From Bacteroidota bacterium (GTDB taxonomy: Bacteria > Bacteroidota > Bacteroidia > Palsa-965): DNA of 57,792 nt. Below, piece after piece: positions 43,028-52,456 of the stretch. The stretch's first letter is position 1; every line of letters begins with the position of its first letter. Below the pieces are notes generated by a model that saw nothing but the letters and a program-made list of their open reading frames with translations, was not told the DNA's origin and searched no databases. A program made the position numbers and the translations under genes. The stretch lies in NCBI GenBank assembly GCA_016194975.1, contig JACQAM010000024.1:1-57792 (forward strand), in the 5' to 3' direction.

Positions 43028-45280
43028 ATGAACATCAGAAAAGTACTCATGAGCAAACTTTTTTTTGCGACGGTCGGCCTTGTTTTTTTATCATTTTTTA
43101 ATACGCAGGCGCAATCCGTCACCGGTTTCGACCGCATTGATTCCGTTCGTGTTTTCCAGAATGCGCAACAACTGCTTTATCCGTGGGCAGGAGGAATGAA
43201 TTATGTGATGTTCTCCGAGATTGATCTGAATCTCGATGGTATCAATGATCTTTTTGTTTTTGACCGCACCGGAAATAAGATCACCACGTATTTGAACAAC
43301 GGAACTCCCAACCAGGTAGATTATGTACTCGCGCCTCAATATGTGAGCCGGTTTCCATTACTCCACGACTGGGCCATTCTGCGCGATTACAATTGCGATG
43401 GCAAAGCCGATATTTTCACTTATTCTATAGCAGGATTTTCCATCTGGAAAAATACGTCAACGGTTGCCGGCGGAGTTTCTTTTCAACTCGTGCAGTATCT
43501 CGTGAATACAGATCGTTCTCCGAACAGTTCGCATTTCATCGGAAATTTATTCGTGAGCCAGATCGATATTCCTGCTATCCGCGATATGGACGGTGACGGA
43601 GACCTGGATGTTCTCACTTATGAAAACGGCGGAGGAAGAATTGAATATCATAAGAACATGGGAATGGAATTGTACGGCACCTGCGATTCTGTTCATTACA
43701 TCGTTTCTTCCAATTGCTGGGGCGAATTAACAGAGAATGCACTCAACGCACAGATCACACTGGGCACTACTTGTCCTCCTCCGCCTGATGTGGATCACGC
43801 TGATGCCTATTCCACTTTTCACATGAATCTTCATTCCGGTTCCTGCATCGAATGCATCAACACGAATAATGATAATGACCAGGATGTAATCATCGGCGAT
43901 ATTTCAAGTTCTGCAATGGCGTACGTGCGCAATGGCGGAACCACTGCTTATGCTATTGGAGATCTTGTTGACCAGGCGTGGCCGAATTACGACAGCTCTG
44001 TGACGATGGATGTTTTCAATTGCGGATTTCATCTCGATGTGAATAACGATGGATTGAAAGATGTGATCATTTGTCCGCAGGCGCAGAATACTTCTGAAGA
44101 TCACACCAGCGTTCAGTATTACAAAAACACAAACACGAATTCTGATGTGCAGGTGACTTTTGTGCAGGACGCTTTCATGCAGGATAAAATGATCGATCTC
44201 GGCGAAGGAAGTTATCCGGTGTTTTATGATTATGATAATGATGGCGATTCTGATCTTGTCATTGGTAATTTCGGTTATTACGACAGCGGGAATCCTTACA
44301 AAACAAAAATTGCATTGCTGAAAAATACCGGAACTTCTTCCAATCCTGTTTTTGATTTTACCACAGACGATTTTGCAAATATTTATGCCAATGTTCCAAC
44401 ACTCATCGGAATGGCACCTGCATTCGGCGATCTTGATGGTGACGGCGACAAGGATCTGCTTTGCGGCGACGTCAACGGAAAACTGAATTCATTTGTAAAA
44501 ATGCCCGGGCCTGCTGATAATTTTGTTACCGGCACAATGAATTATGCGGGAATAGATGTGGGTTCTTATGCAACTCCGCAACTCATAGATGTAGATCGCG
44601 ACGGGCTGATCGATCTTCTCATTGGAGAACAAAGCGGCAACATCAATTATTATCGCAACACCGGAACTGCGGCTTCACCGGTGTTCACGCTCGTCACTCA
44701 AACATTCGGAAATATTATCGTGAACCAAACAGGTTATACTACCGGTTACAGCGCGCCGTGCATGTATGACGATAATGGGCAATATGTTCTTCTCGTTGGA
44801 TCGGAACGCGGATATGTTTTCCGTTTCGATAACATTGACGGAAATCTCGCCGGAACATTTACAAAAACAGATTCCATGTATGTGAGTTCGCTCGAAGGCG
44901 CACGCGTAGTTCCTGCTGTTGCAGATTTGAACGGCGACGGGCTGATGGATGTGGTGATCGGGAATTATTCGGGAGGCGTTTCACTTTTTTATGGCGACAA
45001 TAATGTTTCCACCGGCCAGTACTACACTTCTCAGGAAAATTTATTTACCATTTATCCCGATCCTGCCAATGAAGAGATCACCATCTCCACCCCATCGGCC
45101 ATCAACGAAAAACTTTCCTGCGACATCTATGATATTTCCGGAAAGAAAATTCTTTCCACAACGATCAATTCGAATAATGACAGAATTCAGGTCGGTAAAT
45201 TTGCTCCCGGAATTTATTTCACCAGGATCACCAGTGAAAAAGGCGTTGTTTACAATAATAAATTCGTGATCAGCCGGTAA
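43028..45280 (+). CDS. FG-GAP/VCBS-repeat secreted protein 1, T9SS type A
   Basis: 750 aa from ATG 43028 (ATG 43049 is an alternative). A signal peptide ends near NTQAQ. The propeller blades carry calcium-binding DxDxDG loops: IDLNLDGINDLFVFDRTGNK, DYNCDGKADIF, MDGDGDLDVLTY, NDGLKDVIIC, DGDGDKDLLCGD, DVDRDGLIDLLIGEQ, DLNGDGLMDVVIGN. Conserved Cys pairs occur in CDSV, CWGELTENALN and SCIECINTNND. The C-terminus (LFTIYPDPANEEITISTP to NNKFVISR) is a T9SS type A domain. Likely a surface or secreted beta-propeller binding protein; the ligand is unknown. First of three tandem paralogues, 6 nt before the second. Confidence 0.88.
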   Translation: MNIRKVLMSKLFFATVGLVFLSFFNTQAQSVTGFDRIDSVRVFQNAQQLLYPWAGGMNYVMFSEIDLNLDGINDLFVFDRTGNKITTYLNNGTPNQVDYVLAPQYVSRFPLLHDWAILRDYNCDGKADIFTYSIAGFSIWKNTSTVAGGVSFQLVQYLVNTDRSPNSSHFIGNLFVSQIDIPAIRDMDGDGDLDVLTYENGGGRIEYHKNMGMELYGTCDSVHYIVSSNCWGELTENALNAQITLGTTCPPPPDVDHADAYSTFHMNLHSGSCIECINTNNDNDQDVIIGDISSSAMAYVRNGGTTAYAIGDLVDQAWPNYDSSVTMDVFNCGFHLDVNNDGLKDVIICPQAQNTSEDHTSVQYYKNTNTNSDVQVTFVQDAFMQDKMIDLGEGSYPVFYDYDNDGDSDLVIGNFGYYDSGNPYKTKIALLKNTGTSSNPVFDFTTDDFANIYANVPTLIGMAPAFGDLDGDGDKDLLCGDVNGKLNSFVKMPGPADNFVTGTMNYAGIDVGSYATPQLIDVDRDGLIDLLIGEQSGNINYYRNTGTAASPVFTLVTQTFGNIIVNQTGYTTGYSAPCMYDDNGQYVLLVGSERGYVFRFDNIDGNLAGTFTKTDSMYVSSLEGARVVPAVADLNGDGLMDVVIGNYSGGVSLFYGDNNVSTGQYYTSQENLFTIYPDPANEEITISTPSAINEKLSCDIYDISGKKILSTTINSNNDRIQVGKFAPGIYFTRITSEKGVVYNNKFVISR

Positions 45281-45286
45281 ATCATC

Positions 45287-47491
45287 ATGAGAAATTATTT
45301 CATTCTTTTCTTCGCTCTTGCATTTCATTCTCTTTCTGCGCAATCGCATTTCACCAGGCAGGACACTGTTTCCGTTTACATTAATTCTCTTCGCCAACCA
45401 TTTGCATGGGCAGGAGGAATGAATTCCTGCCAGTATTCCAACATCGATCTCAACCAGGACGGCATCATGGATCTTTTCATTTTCGACCGGCAGGGAAACA
45501 AGATCACCACGTACGTCAGCAATGGTACTCCCGATTCTGTCGATTATGTTTTTGCACCGCAATATATTTCTGCTTTCCCGCGTATGCACGACTGGGCGAT
45601 CCTGCGCGATTATAATTGCGATGGCAAGATGGATATTTTTACTTCCAATCTCAGTAAGATCGAATTGTATAAAAATGTTTCTACAGTTGCCGGCGGACTC
45701 GCATTTCAATTGGTAACAACAGGAATAAAAACAGACATCACTCCGAACAGTACCGATTCTATGGCGCCGCTTAACGTGAGCTGGATCGATGTTCCTGCCA
45801 TCCGAGACATTGATGGCGATGGTGATCTTGATGTGCTGACGTATGGTGTTGGCGGAACGCAAGTGGAATTCCATCACAACATGAGTAAAGAATTGTACGG
45901 CGTTTGCGACAGTGTGAATTCCTATACGCTCGAAACTTTATGCTGGGGAGAATTTTACGAAAGCCAGCTCGACGCTACGATCACACTCAACGTTTCCTGT
46001 TCCAATCCGCCTGCGCACAATGACGCGTCGCATGATGTGCACCTGCATAACGGAAGTTGTCTCGAATGCATCAACACCGATGGCGACAATGACCAGGATG
46101 TGATCATTGGCGATCTTGCGAATCCAAACATCAATTATATCCGCAATGCTGGAACGAACACATTTGCTCATTGCGATTATGTTGATCCGTTGTATCCGTC
46201 GTACGACACCACGATGTACCTGAATATTTTCGGATGCGGCTATCATCTCGATGTGGATAATGACGGAAAGAATGATGTGGTGTTTTCCCCGAATGGATTT
46301 ACCGGCGTGGAGAATTATCACAGTTCGTGGTTGTATCACAACACGGGAAGAAATGATTCTGTACGGCTGCATTTCATTGAGAATAATTTCATACAGGGAC
46401 ACATGATTGATGTGGGCGAAGGAAGCTATCCACGACTTTTTGATTTCGATCACGATGGAGATCTTGATCTTTTCATTGGCAACCGCGGCTATTATGATAT
46501 CTCCGGATTTTTTCCAACAATGATCTCACTCTATAAAAACACGGGAACGAATGCAGCTCCCGTTTTTGATCTCATCACAAAAGATTTTGCGCACATCACG
46601 CAACAGGATACTTTCGCACAGGGAGCCATTCCTACTTTCGGAGATATTGACGGCGATGGTGACCAGGATATGATCGTTGGCGATGTGAATGGTTTTTTAA
46701 ATCTCTACCGGAAAGATCCGGGCAACGATTCCAATTTTGTTCTTACCACGCAACACATCCAGAACATCGATGTGGGAAGTTATGCCATTCCGCAATTGGT
46801 GGATGTGGATCGTGATGGATTGCTCGATCTTCTCGTTGGCGAACAAAGCGGCAATGTGAATTATTACCGCAACACGGGAACCAATGCTGTTCCGTTTTTC
46901 ACACTCATCACTCCGCTGTTCGGAAATGTAATTGTAACACAAGCAGGATTCACTACCGGTTACAGCGCGCCGTGGCTGTATGACGATAATGGAAATTATA
47001 TTCTCTTCTGCGGATCGGAGCGCGGATTTCTTTACCGTTTTGATAATGTAGATGGAAATCTCGCAGGAAATTTCACACTCACCGATTCGCTCTACGTGAG
47101 TTCGTATGAAGGAGGAAGAATTGTTCCCTGCGTTGCCGACCTGAATAACGATAGTTTGTTTGATGTGGTCATCGGGAATTATGCAGGAGGAGTCTCTCTT
47201 TTTTATGGCGATAATAATGTCGGGATCGCAGAGCATCCTCCGCTGAATATTTTCTTTTCTGCCTATCCCAATCCTGCAAATGAAACACTGACCATCGAAA
47301 CCGCCGATCTTCCTTCGCAGGATGAGTTCATCACGCTTACCGACATTTCGGGAAAGATTGTGTTATCACAAAAAATTCTTTTACAAAAAACGATGCTCGG
47401 CATTTCTTCTCTTGCAGACGGAATGTATTTCTGTACAATTTCCAATGCAGCAGGATTCCGTGCCAGCCAGAAATTAATTATCGCGAAGTGA
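45287..47491 (+). CDS. FG-GAP/VCBS-repeat secreted protein 2, T9SS type A
   Basis: 734 aa with signal peptide (FILFFALAFHSLSAQ). It follows the first paralogue collinearly: FAWAGGMNSCQYSNIDLNQD, DYNCDGKMDIF, IDGDGDLDVLTYG, DNDQDVIIGD, IDGDGDQDMIVGD, DVDRDGLLDLLVGEQ. The type A tail has FSAYPNPANETLTIET and ends KLIIAK. It starts 6 nt after the previous stop and ends in a 4-nt overlap with the next gene, so the three are one operon. Same inferred surface location. The Cys pairs (CDSV, CWGEFYES, SCLECINTDGD) are conserved, suggesting disulphides. Confidence 0.88.
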   Translation: MRNYFILFFALAFHSLSAQSHFTRQDTVSVYINSLRQPFAWAGGMNSCQYSNIDLNQDGIMDLFIFDRQGNKITTYVSNGTPDSVDYVFAPQYISAFPRMHDWAILRDYNCDGKMDIFTSNLSKIELYKNVSTVAGGLAFQLVTTGIKTDITPNSTDSMAPLNVSWIDVPAIRDIDGDGDLDVLTYGVGGTQVEFHHNMSKELYGVCDSVNSYTLETLCWGEFYESQLDATITLNVSCSNPPAHNDASHDVHLHNGSCLECINTDGDNDQDVIIGDLANPNINYIRNAGTNTFAHCDYVDPLYPSYDTTMYLNIFGCGYHLDVDNDGKNDVVFSPNGFTGVENYHSSWLYHNTGRNDSVRLHFIENNFIQGHMIDVGEGSYPRLFDFDHDGDLDLFIGNRGYYDISGFFPTMISLYKNTGTNAAPVFDLITKDFAHITQQDTFAQGAIPTFGDIDGDGDQDMIVGDVNGFLNLYRKDPGNDSNFVLTTQHIQNIDVGSYAIPQLVDVDRDGLLDLLVGEQSGNVNYYRNTGTNAVPFFTLITPLFGNVIVTQAGFTTGYSAPWLYDDNGNYILFCGSERGFLYRFDNVDGNLAGNFTLTDSLYVSSYEGGRIVPCVADLNNDSLFDVVIGNYAGGVSLFYGDNNVGIAEHPPLNIFFSAYPNPANETLTIETADLPSQDEFITLTDISGKIVLSQKILLQKTMLGISSLADGMYFCTISNAAGFRASQKLIIAK

Positions 47492-49707
47492 AAAAATATT
47501 TTTTCTTACTCAGTTTATTTTTTTTCGCGCGCGCGGATGCACAACTTATTTTTCTTCGCAACGATTCCATTCCTGTTTTCTCGGGCGCAACGCAGCTCCC
47601 GTACGCGTGGGCAGGCGGAATGAATTTCTGCCAGTTCTCCGACATCGATCTCAACCAGGATGGTATCAGCGATCTTTTTGTTTTCGATCGCACGGGGAAT
47701 AAGATCACCACGTACATCAATCACGGAACAGCGAACCAGATAGATTATGAACTCGCTTCGCAATATTCTTACCAGTTTCCATTACTGCACGACTGGGTTT
47801 TGCTGCGCGATTATAATTGCGATGGCAAAGAAGATATTTTCACAGCATCAGGCGGCGCGAGTCCGGGAATAAAAGTATATGAGAATATTTCTTCAATGGC
47901 GAATGGATTGCAGTTTCAATTGGTTTCATCGCAACTCATGTCCGATTTTTTTCCGAACAGCACACACGCGCATCAGCCCATCTGGGTAACGAACGTGGAC
48001 ATTCCCGCCATTCGCGATGTGGATCACGACGGAGATCTTGATGTACTTACTTATGATGTGAGTGGAGTGCATGTTATTTTTCACCGCAACATGTCGGTAG
48101 AATCGGGTTACAATTGCGATTCGCTCATTTTCAAAAACCAGACTTTATGCTGGGGCGATTTTGCCGAGAACACATTGAATGCATCGATCACGATCAATGA
48201 TTCCTGCTCTGCTCCACCCGTTGCACATCATACTGATAATTCGGTTCTGCATGATATGCATAATGGTTCCTGCCTCGAGTGCATCAACACCGATGGCGAT
48301 AATGATGAAGACATTCTCATTGGCGATATCACGAATCCGTTCGAAGTTTATGCGCGCAATGGCGGCGATTCTTCTTTTGCAATGATGGATCTCGTCGACA
48401 ACCAGTTTCCTTCTTACAACACTTCTGAAAACATGAACGTGTGGATCTGCGGATTTCATCTCGATGTGGACAACGACGGAAAAAAAGACATTCTCTTTGC
48501 ACCGAATGCACCGAACACTTCCCAGAACTTCAACAGCGCCTGGCTTTATAAGAATACAGGAACGAACAATAACGTGACGGTGAATTTTGTACAGAATAAT
48601 TTCCTGCAGGATAAAATGATCGAGGTCGGTGAAGGATCTTTTCCCCGCTTCTTCGATTATGACAATGACGGCGACCAGGATCTTTTTATCGGCAACTACG
48701 GTTATTATTCTTCCTCATCGGCGTATCCTTCTAAGATCGCGCTTTACGAGAACCAGGGAACCGCTTCCAACCCGTCTTTCAAATTCATTACCGACGATTT
48801 TGCAGGGTTGTATTCCAATACAACTAACATCTTCTGTCCCGTTCCCACTTTCGGCGATCTCGATGGCGACGGCGACAAAGACATGATCGTGGGCGATGCC
48901 GTAGGAAAACTTCATTATTTCAGGAAAGATCCCGGCCCGGCAAATAATTTTGTTCTTGTCCAGAGCAATTACCAGGGAATTGATGTCGGCAATTATGCCA
49001 CGCCGCAACTCGTGGACGTGGATCGCGACGGATTGCCGGATCTTCTCATTGGTGAACAATCGGGCAACTTCAATTATTACCGCAACACCGGAACTTCTTC
49101 AGCACCCGTGTTCACACTCGTCACACAACTTTTCGGAAACCAGATTGTAAATCAAACGGGATATACCACCGGTTACAGTGTTCCTTTCCTGTGGGACAGC
49201 GCCGGAACTTACGTGCTGCTCAGCGGATCGGAGCGCGGTTATATTTTCCGTTATGACAACATCGACGGAAATCTTGCCGGCACATTCACATTAACCGATT
49301 CACTCTATGTTACTTTCCGCGAAGGATTACGCACTGCGCCATGGATGGCTGATATTACCAATGATTCTTTGCCGGATCTCGTTCTCGGGAATTACGCAGG
49401 AGGAGTTTCTCTTTTTCTCGGCAACATCAATACCGGTTGGAATGAAGAAGTGGCGATGGAAAATTCCATTCATCTTTTTCCCAACCCTGCAAATAATTCT
49501 TTCACACTGAAAACTATTTTGCCAAATGAAGAATTGCCGGCGAAAATTTCTGTTTACGGAATGGATGGAAAACTTTTACGCACGACGATGATGAATGCGA
49601 ATGAAGAGAATTTTTATTCCGGCGACCTTGCCAATGGAATTTATGTTGTGGCGATAGAAACGCACTCAGGGAAACCGGTGAGGAAAAAATTAGTCATTGG
49701 GCATTAG
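47488..49707 (+). CDS. FG-GAP/VCBS-repeat secreted protein 3, T9SS type A
   Basis: 739 aa starting at GTG 47488 inside the overlap GTGA with the stop of the second paralogue, so translation is probably coupled. Signal peptide KKYFFLLSLFFFARADAQ. Propeller motifs match the other two: YAWAGGMNFCQFSDIDLNQD, DYNCDGKEDIF, VDHDGDLDVLTYD, LDGDGDKDMIVGD, DVDRDGLPDLLIGEQ. The tail, HLFPNPANNSFTLKT to KLVIGH, is a type A sorting domain. Last gene of the operon; convergent with the ydcF-like gene, with stops only 6 nt apart and no clear hairpin. Confidence 0.88.
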   Translation: MKKYFFLLSLFFFARADAQLIFLRNDSIPVFSGATQLPYAWAGGMNFCQFSDIDLNQDGISDLFVFDRTGNKITTYINHGTANQIDYELASQYSYQFPLLHDWVLLRDYNCDGKEDIFTASGGASPGIKVYENISSMANGLQFQLVSSQLMSDFFPNSTHAHQPIWVTNVDIPAIRDVDHDGDLDVLTYDVSGVHVIFHRNMSVESGYNCDSLIFKNQTLCWGDFAENTLNASITINDSCSAPPVAHHTDNSVLHDMHNGSCLECINTDGDNDEDILIGDITNPFEVYARNGGDSSFAMMDLVDNQFPSYNTSENMNVWICGFHLDVDNDGKKDILFAPNAPNTSQNFNSAWLYKNTGTNNNVTVNFVQNNFLQDKMIEVGEGSFPRFFDYDNDGDQDLFIGNYGYYSSSSAYPSKIALYENQGTASNPSFKFITDDFAGLYSNTTNIFCPVPTFGDLDGDGDKDMIVGDAVGKLHYFRKDPGPANNFVLVQSNYQGIDVGNYATPQLVDVDRDGLPDLLIGEQSGNFNYYRNTGTSSAPVFTLVTQLFGNQIVNQTGYTTGYSVPFLWDSAGTYVLLSGSERGYIFRYDNIDGNLAGTFTLTDSLYVTFREGLRTAPWMADITNDSLPDLVLGNYAGGVSLFLGNINTGWNEEVAMENSIHLFPNPANNSFTLKTILPNEELPAKISVYGMDGKLLRTTMMNANEENFYSGDLANGIYVVAIETHSGKPVRKKLVIGH

Positions 49708-49713
49708 AGATTT

Positions 49714-50475
49714 TCAAATATATCCTTCCATTTTATAAGTGATGCACCCGAACCATTCGTGAAAAAGAATATTCCAGTTCCACAGCGTTTCTGCATCCGG
49801 AAGAAATAAATAATCGAATTCAAATTTTCCCGGCCCGCTGTAACGATCCGTACTGTATGGCGAAACATTTATTCCCTCTTTCACAAAACACCCGAGTGCG
49901 CGGCGCATATGAAAGGCAGAAGTAACGAGCAGATATTTCCCGTTCTTTTTGTATTTCTCCAATATAGGTTTTGTCATTGCGGCGTTCTCGTGCGTATTCT
50001 TCGCGTGTATCTCAAAGATGAGAACTGAATCGGGAACACCGAGTTCCTGTAAATAATTCCGGATGTAATTTCCTTCCAGGTGTTCGGGATGCAGAATACT
50101 TCCGGAACCGCCGGTGAAAATAATTTTCGGTGCAACACCTTTTTTCCATAGCGCAAGCGCCTGCAGCAGGCGGTCGTTCCCGCGCGCAAACTGCACACGA
50201 TCCAACTGATCATCGAACGAAACCATTCCACCAAGCACAATAATTCCATCGTAAGAATTAGCCGCCGGTTCCTTCACTGCATTCACTTCCCATACGTGCA
50301 TCGTGCGATCAAAAAGAAAACGATTACTGAAAACAAGAATCACCACTACGGCCGCGATCCGCAGTTTCTTCTTACGCATTTCACTCTTCGTCCTCCATGT
50401 CCAGATGAGCAGGATGAAGAACCACGTAAGCGGCATTAATAAGAAAGAAAAGATTTTACTTAAGAAGAAAAACAT
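49714..50475 (-). CDS. YdcF/SanA family (DUF218) membrane protein
   Basis: 253 aa. N-terminal membrane helices (FLSKIFSFLLMPLTWFFILL, then IAAVVVILVFSNRFLF) are followed by the DUF218 domain: YDGIIVLGG, RLLQALALWKKGVAPKIIFT GGSG, HAKNTHENAAM, and YLLVTSAFHMRRALGCF. The conserved Glu, His and Arg residues of the family are there. ElyC/SanA-like members affect envelope integrity, but the reaction is not known. Inner membrane, with the domain probably periplasmic. It is divergent from the aminopeptidase gene across a region with a perfect inverted repeat. Confidence 0.88.
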   Translation of the reverse strand: MFFFLSKIFSFLLMPLTWFFILLIWTWRTKSEMRKKKLRIAAVVVILVFSNRFLFDRTMHVWEVNAVKEPAANSYDGIIVLGGMVSFDDQLDRVQFARGNDRLLQALALWKKGVAPKIIFTGGSGSILHPEHLEGNYIRNYLQELGVPDSVLIFEIHAKNTHENAAMTKPILEKYKKNGKYLLVTSAFHMRRALGCFVKEGINVSPYSTDRYSGPGKFEFDYLFLPDAETLWNWNILFHEWFGCITYKMEGYI

Positions 50476-50478
50476 GTG

Positions 50479-50486
50479 CTAATATA
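50479..50486 (-). promoter_or_regulatory. Candidate -7 box of the ydcF-like gene
   Basis: Minus strand TATATTAG, one base from TAnnTTTG, ending 3 nt before ATG 50475. No -33 recognised. Confidence 0.35.
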
Positions 50487-50502
50487 CGGTTGGCCGTTGT
50501 AC

Positions 50503-50560
50503 CGTTGGTCGCAGGTGGTCTTTTTGTTCAATATCAAACCGAGACCACCTGCGACCAACG
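50503..50560. repeat. Perfect 19-bp inverted repeat
   Basis: CGTTGGTCGCAGGTGGTCT (50503-50521) and its exact complement (50542-50560) are separated by 20 nt. It lies between two divergent genes, so it is not a simple gene-end terminator. It could be a mobile palindromic element or an operator. Confidence 0.85.
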
Positions 50561-50572
50561 ACAAAGACGACC

Positions 50573-50580
50573 TACTTTTA
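50573..50580 (+). promoter_or_regulatory. Candidate -7 box of the aminopeptidase gene
   Basis: TACTTTTA, one base from consensus, ending 4 nt before ATG 50585. Confidence 0.35.
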
Positions 50581-50584
50581 CAAT

Positions 50585-51646
50585 ATGAATCCCGGGTTGA
50601 AGAGAAAACTTCGTTACACAAGAGCAATCTTGTCCGATCTCATTTTCCTTCCGTTATTCACCTTCTGCATTTTAAATTCATCACTCGTCGTTTATGGTTT
50701 GCGTATGGCGCAGGGACAACTTTCTCTCGTCTGGAATTCGCGCGAAGTGAAAGATGTACTCGCCGATAAAACAGTTCCTGATTCTGTAAAACAAAAACTG
50801 AAACTCATCGGAGAGATCAGACAATTTGCATTCGACAGCATCGGGCTCAACAGGAATAATAATTATACAACCTATTACGATCAACACGGACAGCGATTGA
50901 TTTACGTGGTAACGGCCTGCGAACCTTTTGCGCTGAAACCTCATCTCTGGCATTTTCCTTTTCTCGGCAATGTTCCGTACAAAGGTTTTTTCAATAAGGA
51001 AAAAGCAAAAGAAGAAGAATCCTCTCTGAAAAAAGAAGGATACGATACGGACATCGGCGGCGCATCGGGCTGGAGTACGCTCGGGTATTTCAAGGATCCC
51101 ATTCTCTCGCAGATGTTGCAATACGATGAAGGAGATCTTGCCGAACTCATCATTCACGAACTCACACACGGAACCGTATTTGTAAAAAACGATGTTGACT
51201 TCAATGAGAATCTCGCCAGCTTCGTCGGTTACAAAGGTGCGCTTTGGTTTCTCGAAAGCAAATACGGAAAAGATTCGAAACAGTACCGCGATTATGTGAA
51301 CGGAAGAAATGATGAAGAAGTGCTGAATAAATTCATGCTCACATCCGCACACGCGCTCGACAGTGTGTACAAAAATTTTTCGCCGGGCTGCGACAGGAAT
51401 TTTAAATTGATTGCGAAGAAAAAAATGTTCGACACCATCGTTTCACATTCGAAAAAACTTTCCCTTGCCGCCGATACGCTTTTTCCCGCACGGCTTGAAA
51501 AAAAATTAGTCCGCTCCGGCAATTCTTTGTTCATGCATTATGTTCGTTACGAAGCGAAACAAAATGATTTTGAAAGTGAGTATTCAAAATTCAGCGGGCT
51601 GAAAGCGTATGTGGAATTTCTGAAAAAGAAATATCCGTCGGTGTAG
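50585..51646 (+). CDS. Predicted aminopeptidase (PF10023 type), membrane-anchored
   Basis: 353 aa. An N-terminal membrane segment (SDLIFLPLFTFCILNSSLVV) precedes the conserved QGQLSLVWNSREVKDVL. The zinc-binding HExxH-type motif is ELIIHELTHGTVFV, with the third ligand region FNENLASFVG. YDTDIGGASGWSTLGYFKDP is also a family hallmark. The lengths and motifs match the putative aminopeptidases of PF10023, which are cell-envelope metallopeptidases of unproven substrate. Divergent from ydcF-like; the next genes on the same strand are 190 nt away. Confidence 0.85.
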   Translation: MNPGLKRKLRYTRAILSDLIFLPLFTFCILNSSLVVYGLRMAQGQLSLVWNSREVKDVLADKTVPDSVKQKLKLIGEIRQFAFDSIGLNRNNNYTTYYDQHGQRLIYVVTACEPFALKPHLWHFPFLGNVPYKGFFNKEKAKEEESSLKKEGYDTDIGGASGWSTLGYFKDPILSQMLQYDEGDLAELIIHELTHGTVFVKNDVDFNENLASFVGYKGALWFLESKYGKDSKQYRDYVNGRNDEEVLNKFMLTSAHALDSVYKNFSPGCDRNFKLIAKKKMFDTIVSHSKKLSLAADTLFPARLEKKLVRSGNSLFMHYVRYEAKQNDFESEYSKFSGLKAYVEFLKKKYPSV

Positions 51647-51837
51647 CCGTATTCTTTTTCATTCCGCCATATATCGGGAATCCAATTCTGTCGCAATTCT
51701 GTACACGTTTCCTTTGTGAAATATTTTTAGCCGGCATGGCAGAATTATTGCTGCAATATTATCAGCCGGGATAAAAACGCCTTTACCTCTCTCTTCTTCC
51801 CGCCTACTGAAACTTAATTTTTACCAATGAACTTTTC

Positions 51838-52446
51838 ATGAGAAAAATTATACTCCTCCTTTTCATTCCCGGATTTTCTGCATTTGCACAGAGCAACGGC
51901 CGCGACACACTCTCCACAAAAAACTGTTCCGTGGATCTGGATATGGGCCTGGAATTTATGCGCATCGAAAATCCCGGCATATCGCGCAATTTATTATTCA
52001 ACGATTCACTGCACAGACAAACCTTTATGGGTTATTGCGGTGGACTGGAAATCTATCGCCGCGTTGCTTACGTAAACCCGCAATGGTCGGTTGGATTTTT
52101 TGTCAAACCTTTTTTCGGAACCAATATGCACCGCCATTCTTTCATGGATAGCTGGCTCGGTCTTCAACTCCCGATCGGCATTGCCACAGAGTTCGGAAAA
52201 ACGGACGGACATTCGCCGGGAATAATGTTCGGCGCTGCAGTCGATCTGAATGTTTTTGATTTCGCCGATTACCACGTCCCGGTATTTTACAAACCACTGC
52301 CCTATTTTTTTGTGCAGGTTCACGAGGGACAGTTCGGAATTCGTTTTTCCGGAAGCCCTGCCCAAATTTATTCCAACACGAACGGAACAACCACAAAAAC
52401 AAGTTACAATTTCGAAATTGCCCTCGTTGCCACTTCCCGTTTCTGA
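51838..52446 (+). CDS. Small secreted protein, copy 1 of a tandem pair
   Basis: 202 aa with a signal peptide (MRKIILLLFIPGFSAFAQ). The mature part has DLDMGLEFMRIENPGISRNL, NPQWSVGFFVKPFFGTNMH and HSPGIMFGAAVDLN. The alternating aromatic pattern could be a small outer-membrane barrel. No family recognised. Stop at 52446 and the paralogue starts 10 nt later, so they are co-transcribed. Confidence 0.75.
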   Translation: MRKIILLLFIPGFSAFAQSNGRDTLSTKNCSVDLDMGLEFMRIENPGISRNLLFNDSLHRQTFMGYCGGLEIYRRVAYVNPQWSVGFFVKPFFGTNMHRHSFMDSWLGLQLPIGIATEFGKTDGHSPGIMFGAAVDLNVFDFADYHVPVFYKPLPYFFVQVHEGQFGIRFSGSPAQIYSNTNGTTTKTSYNFEIALVATSRF

Positions 52447-52456
52447 AAATAATTTC

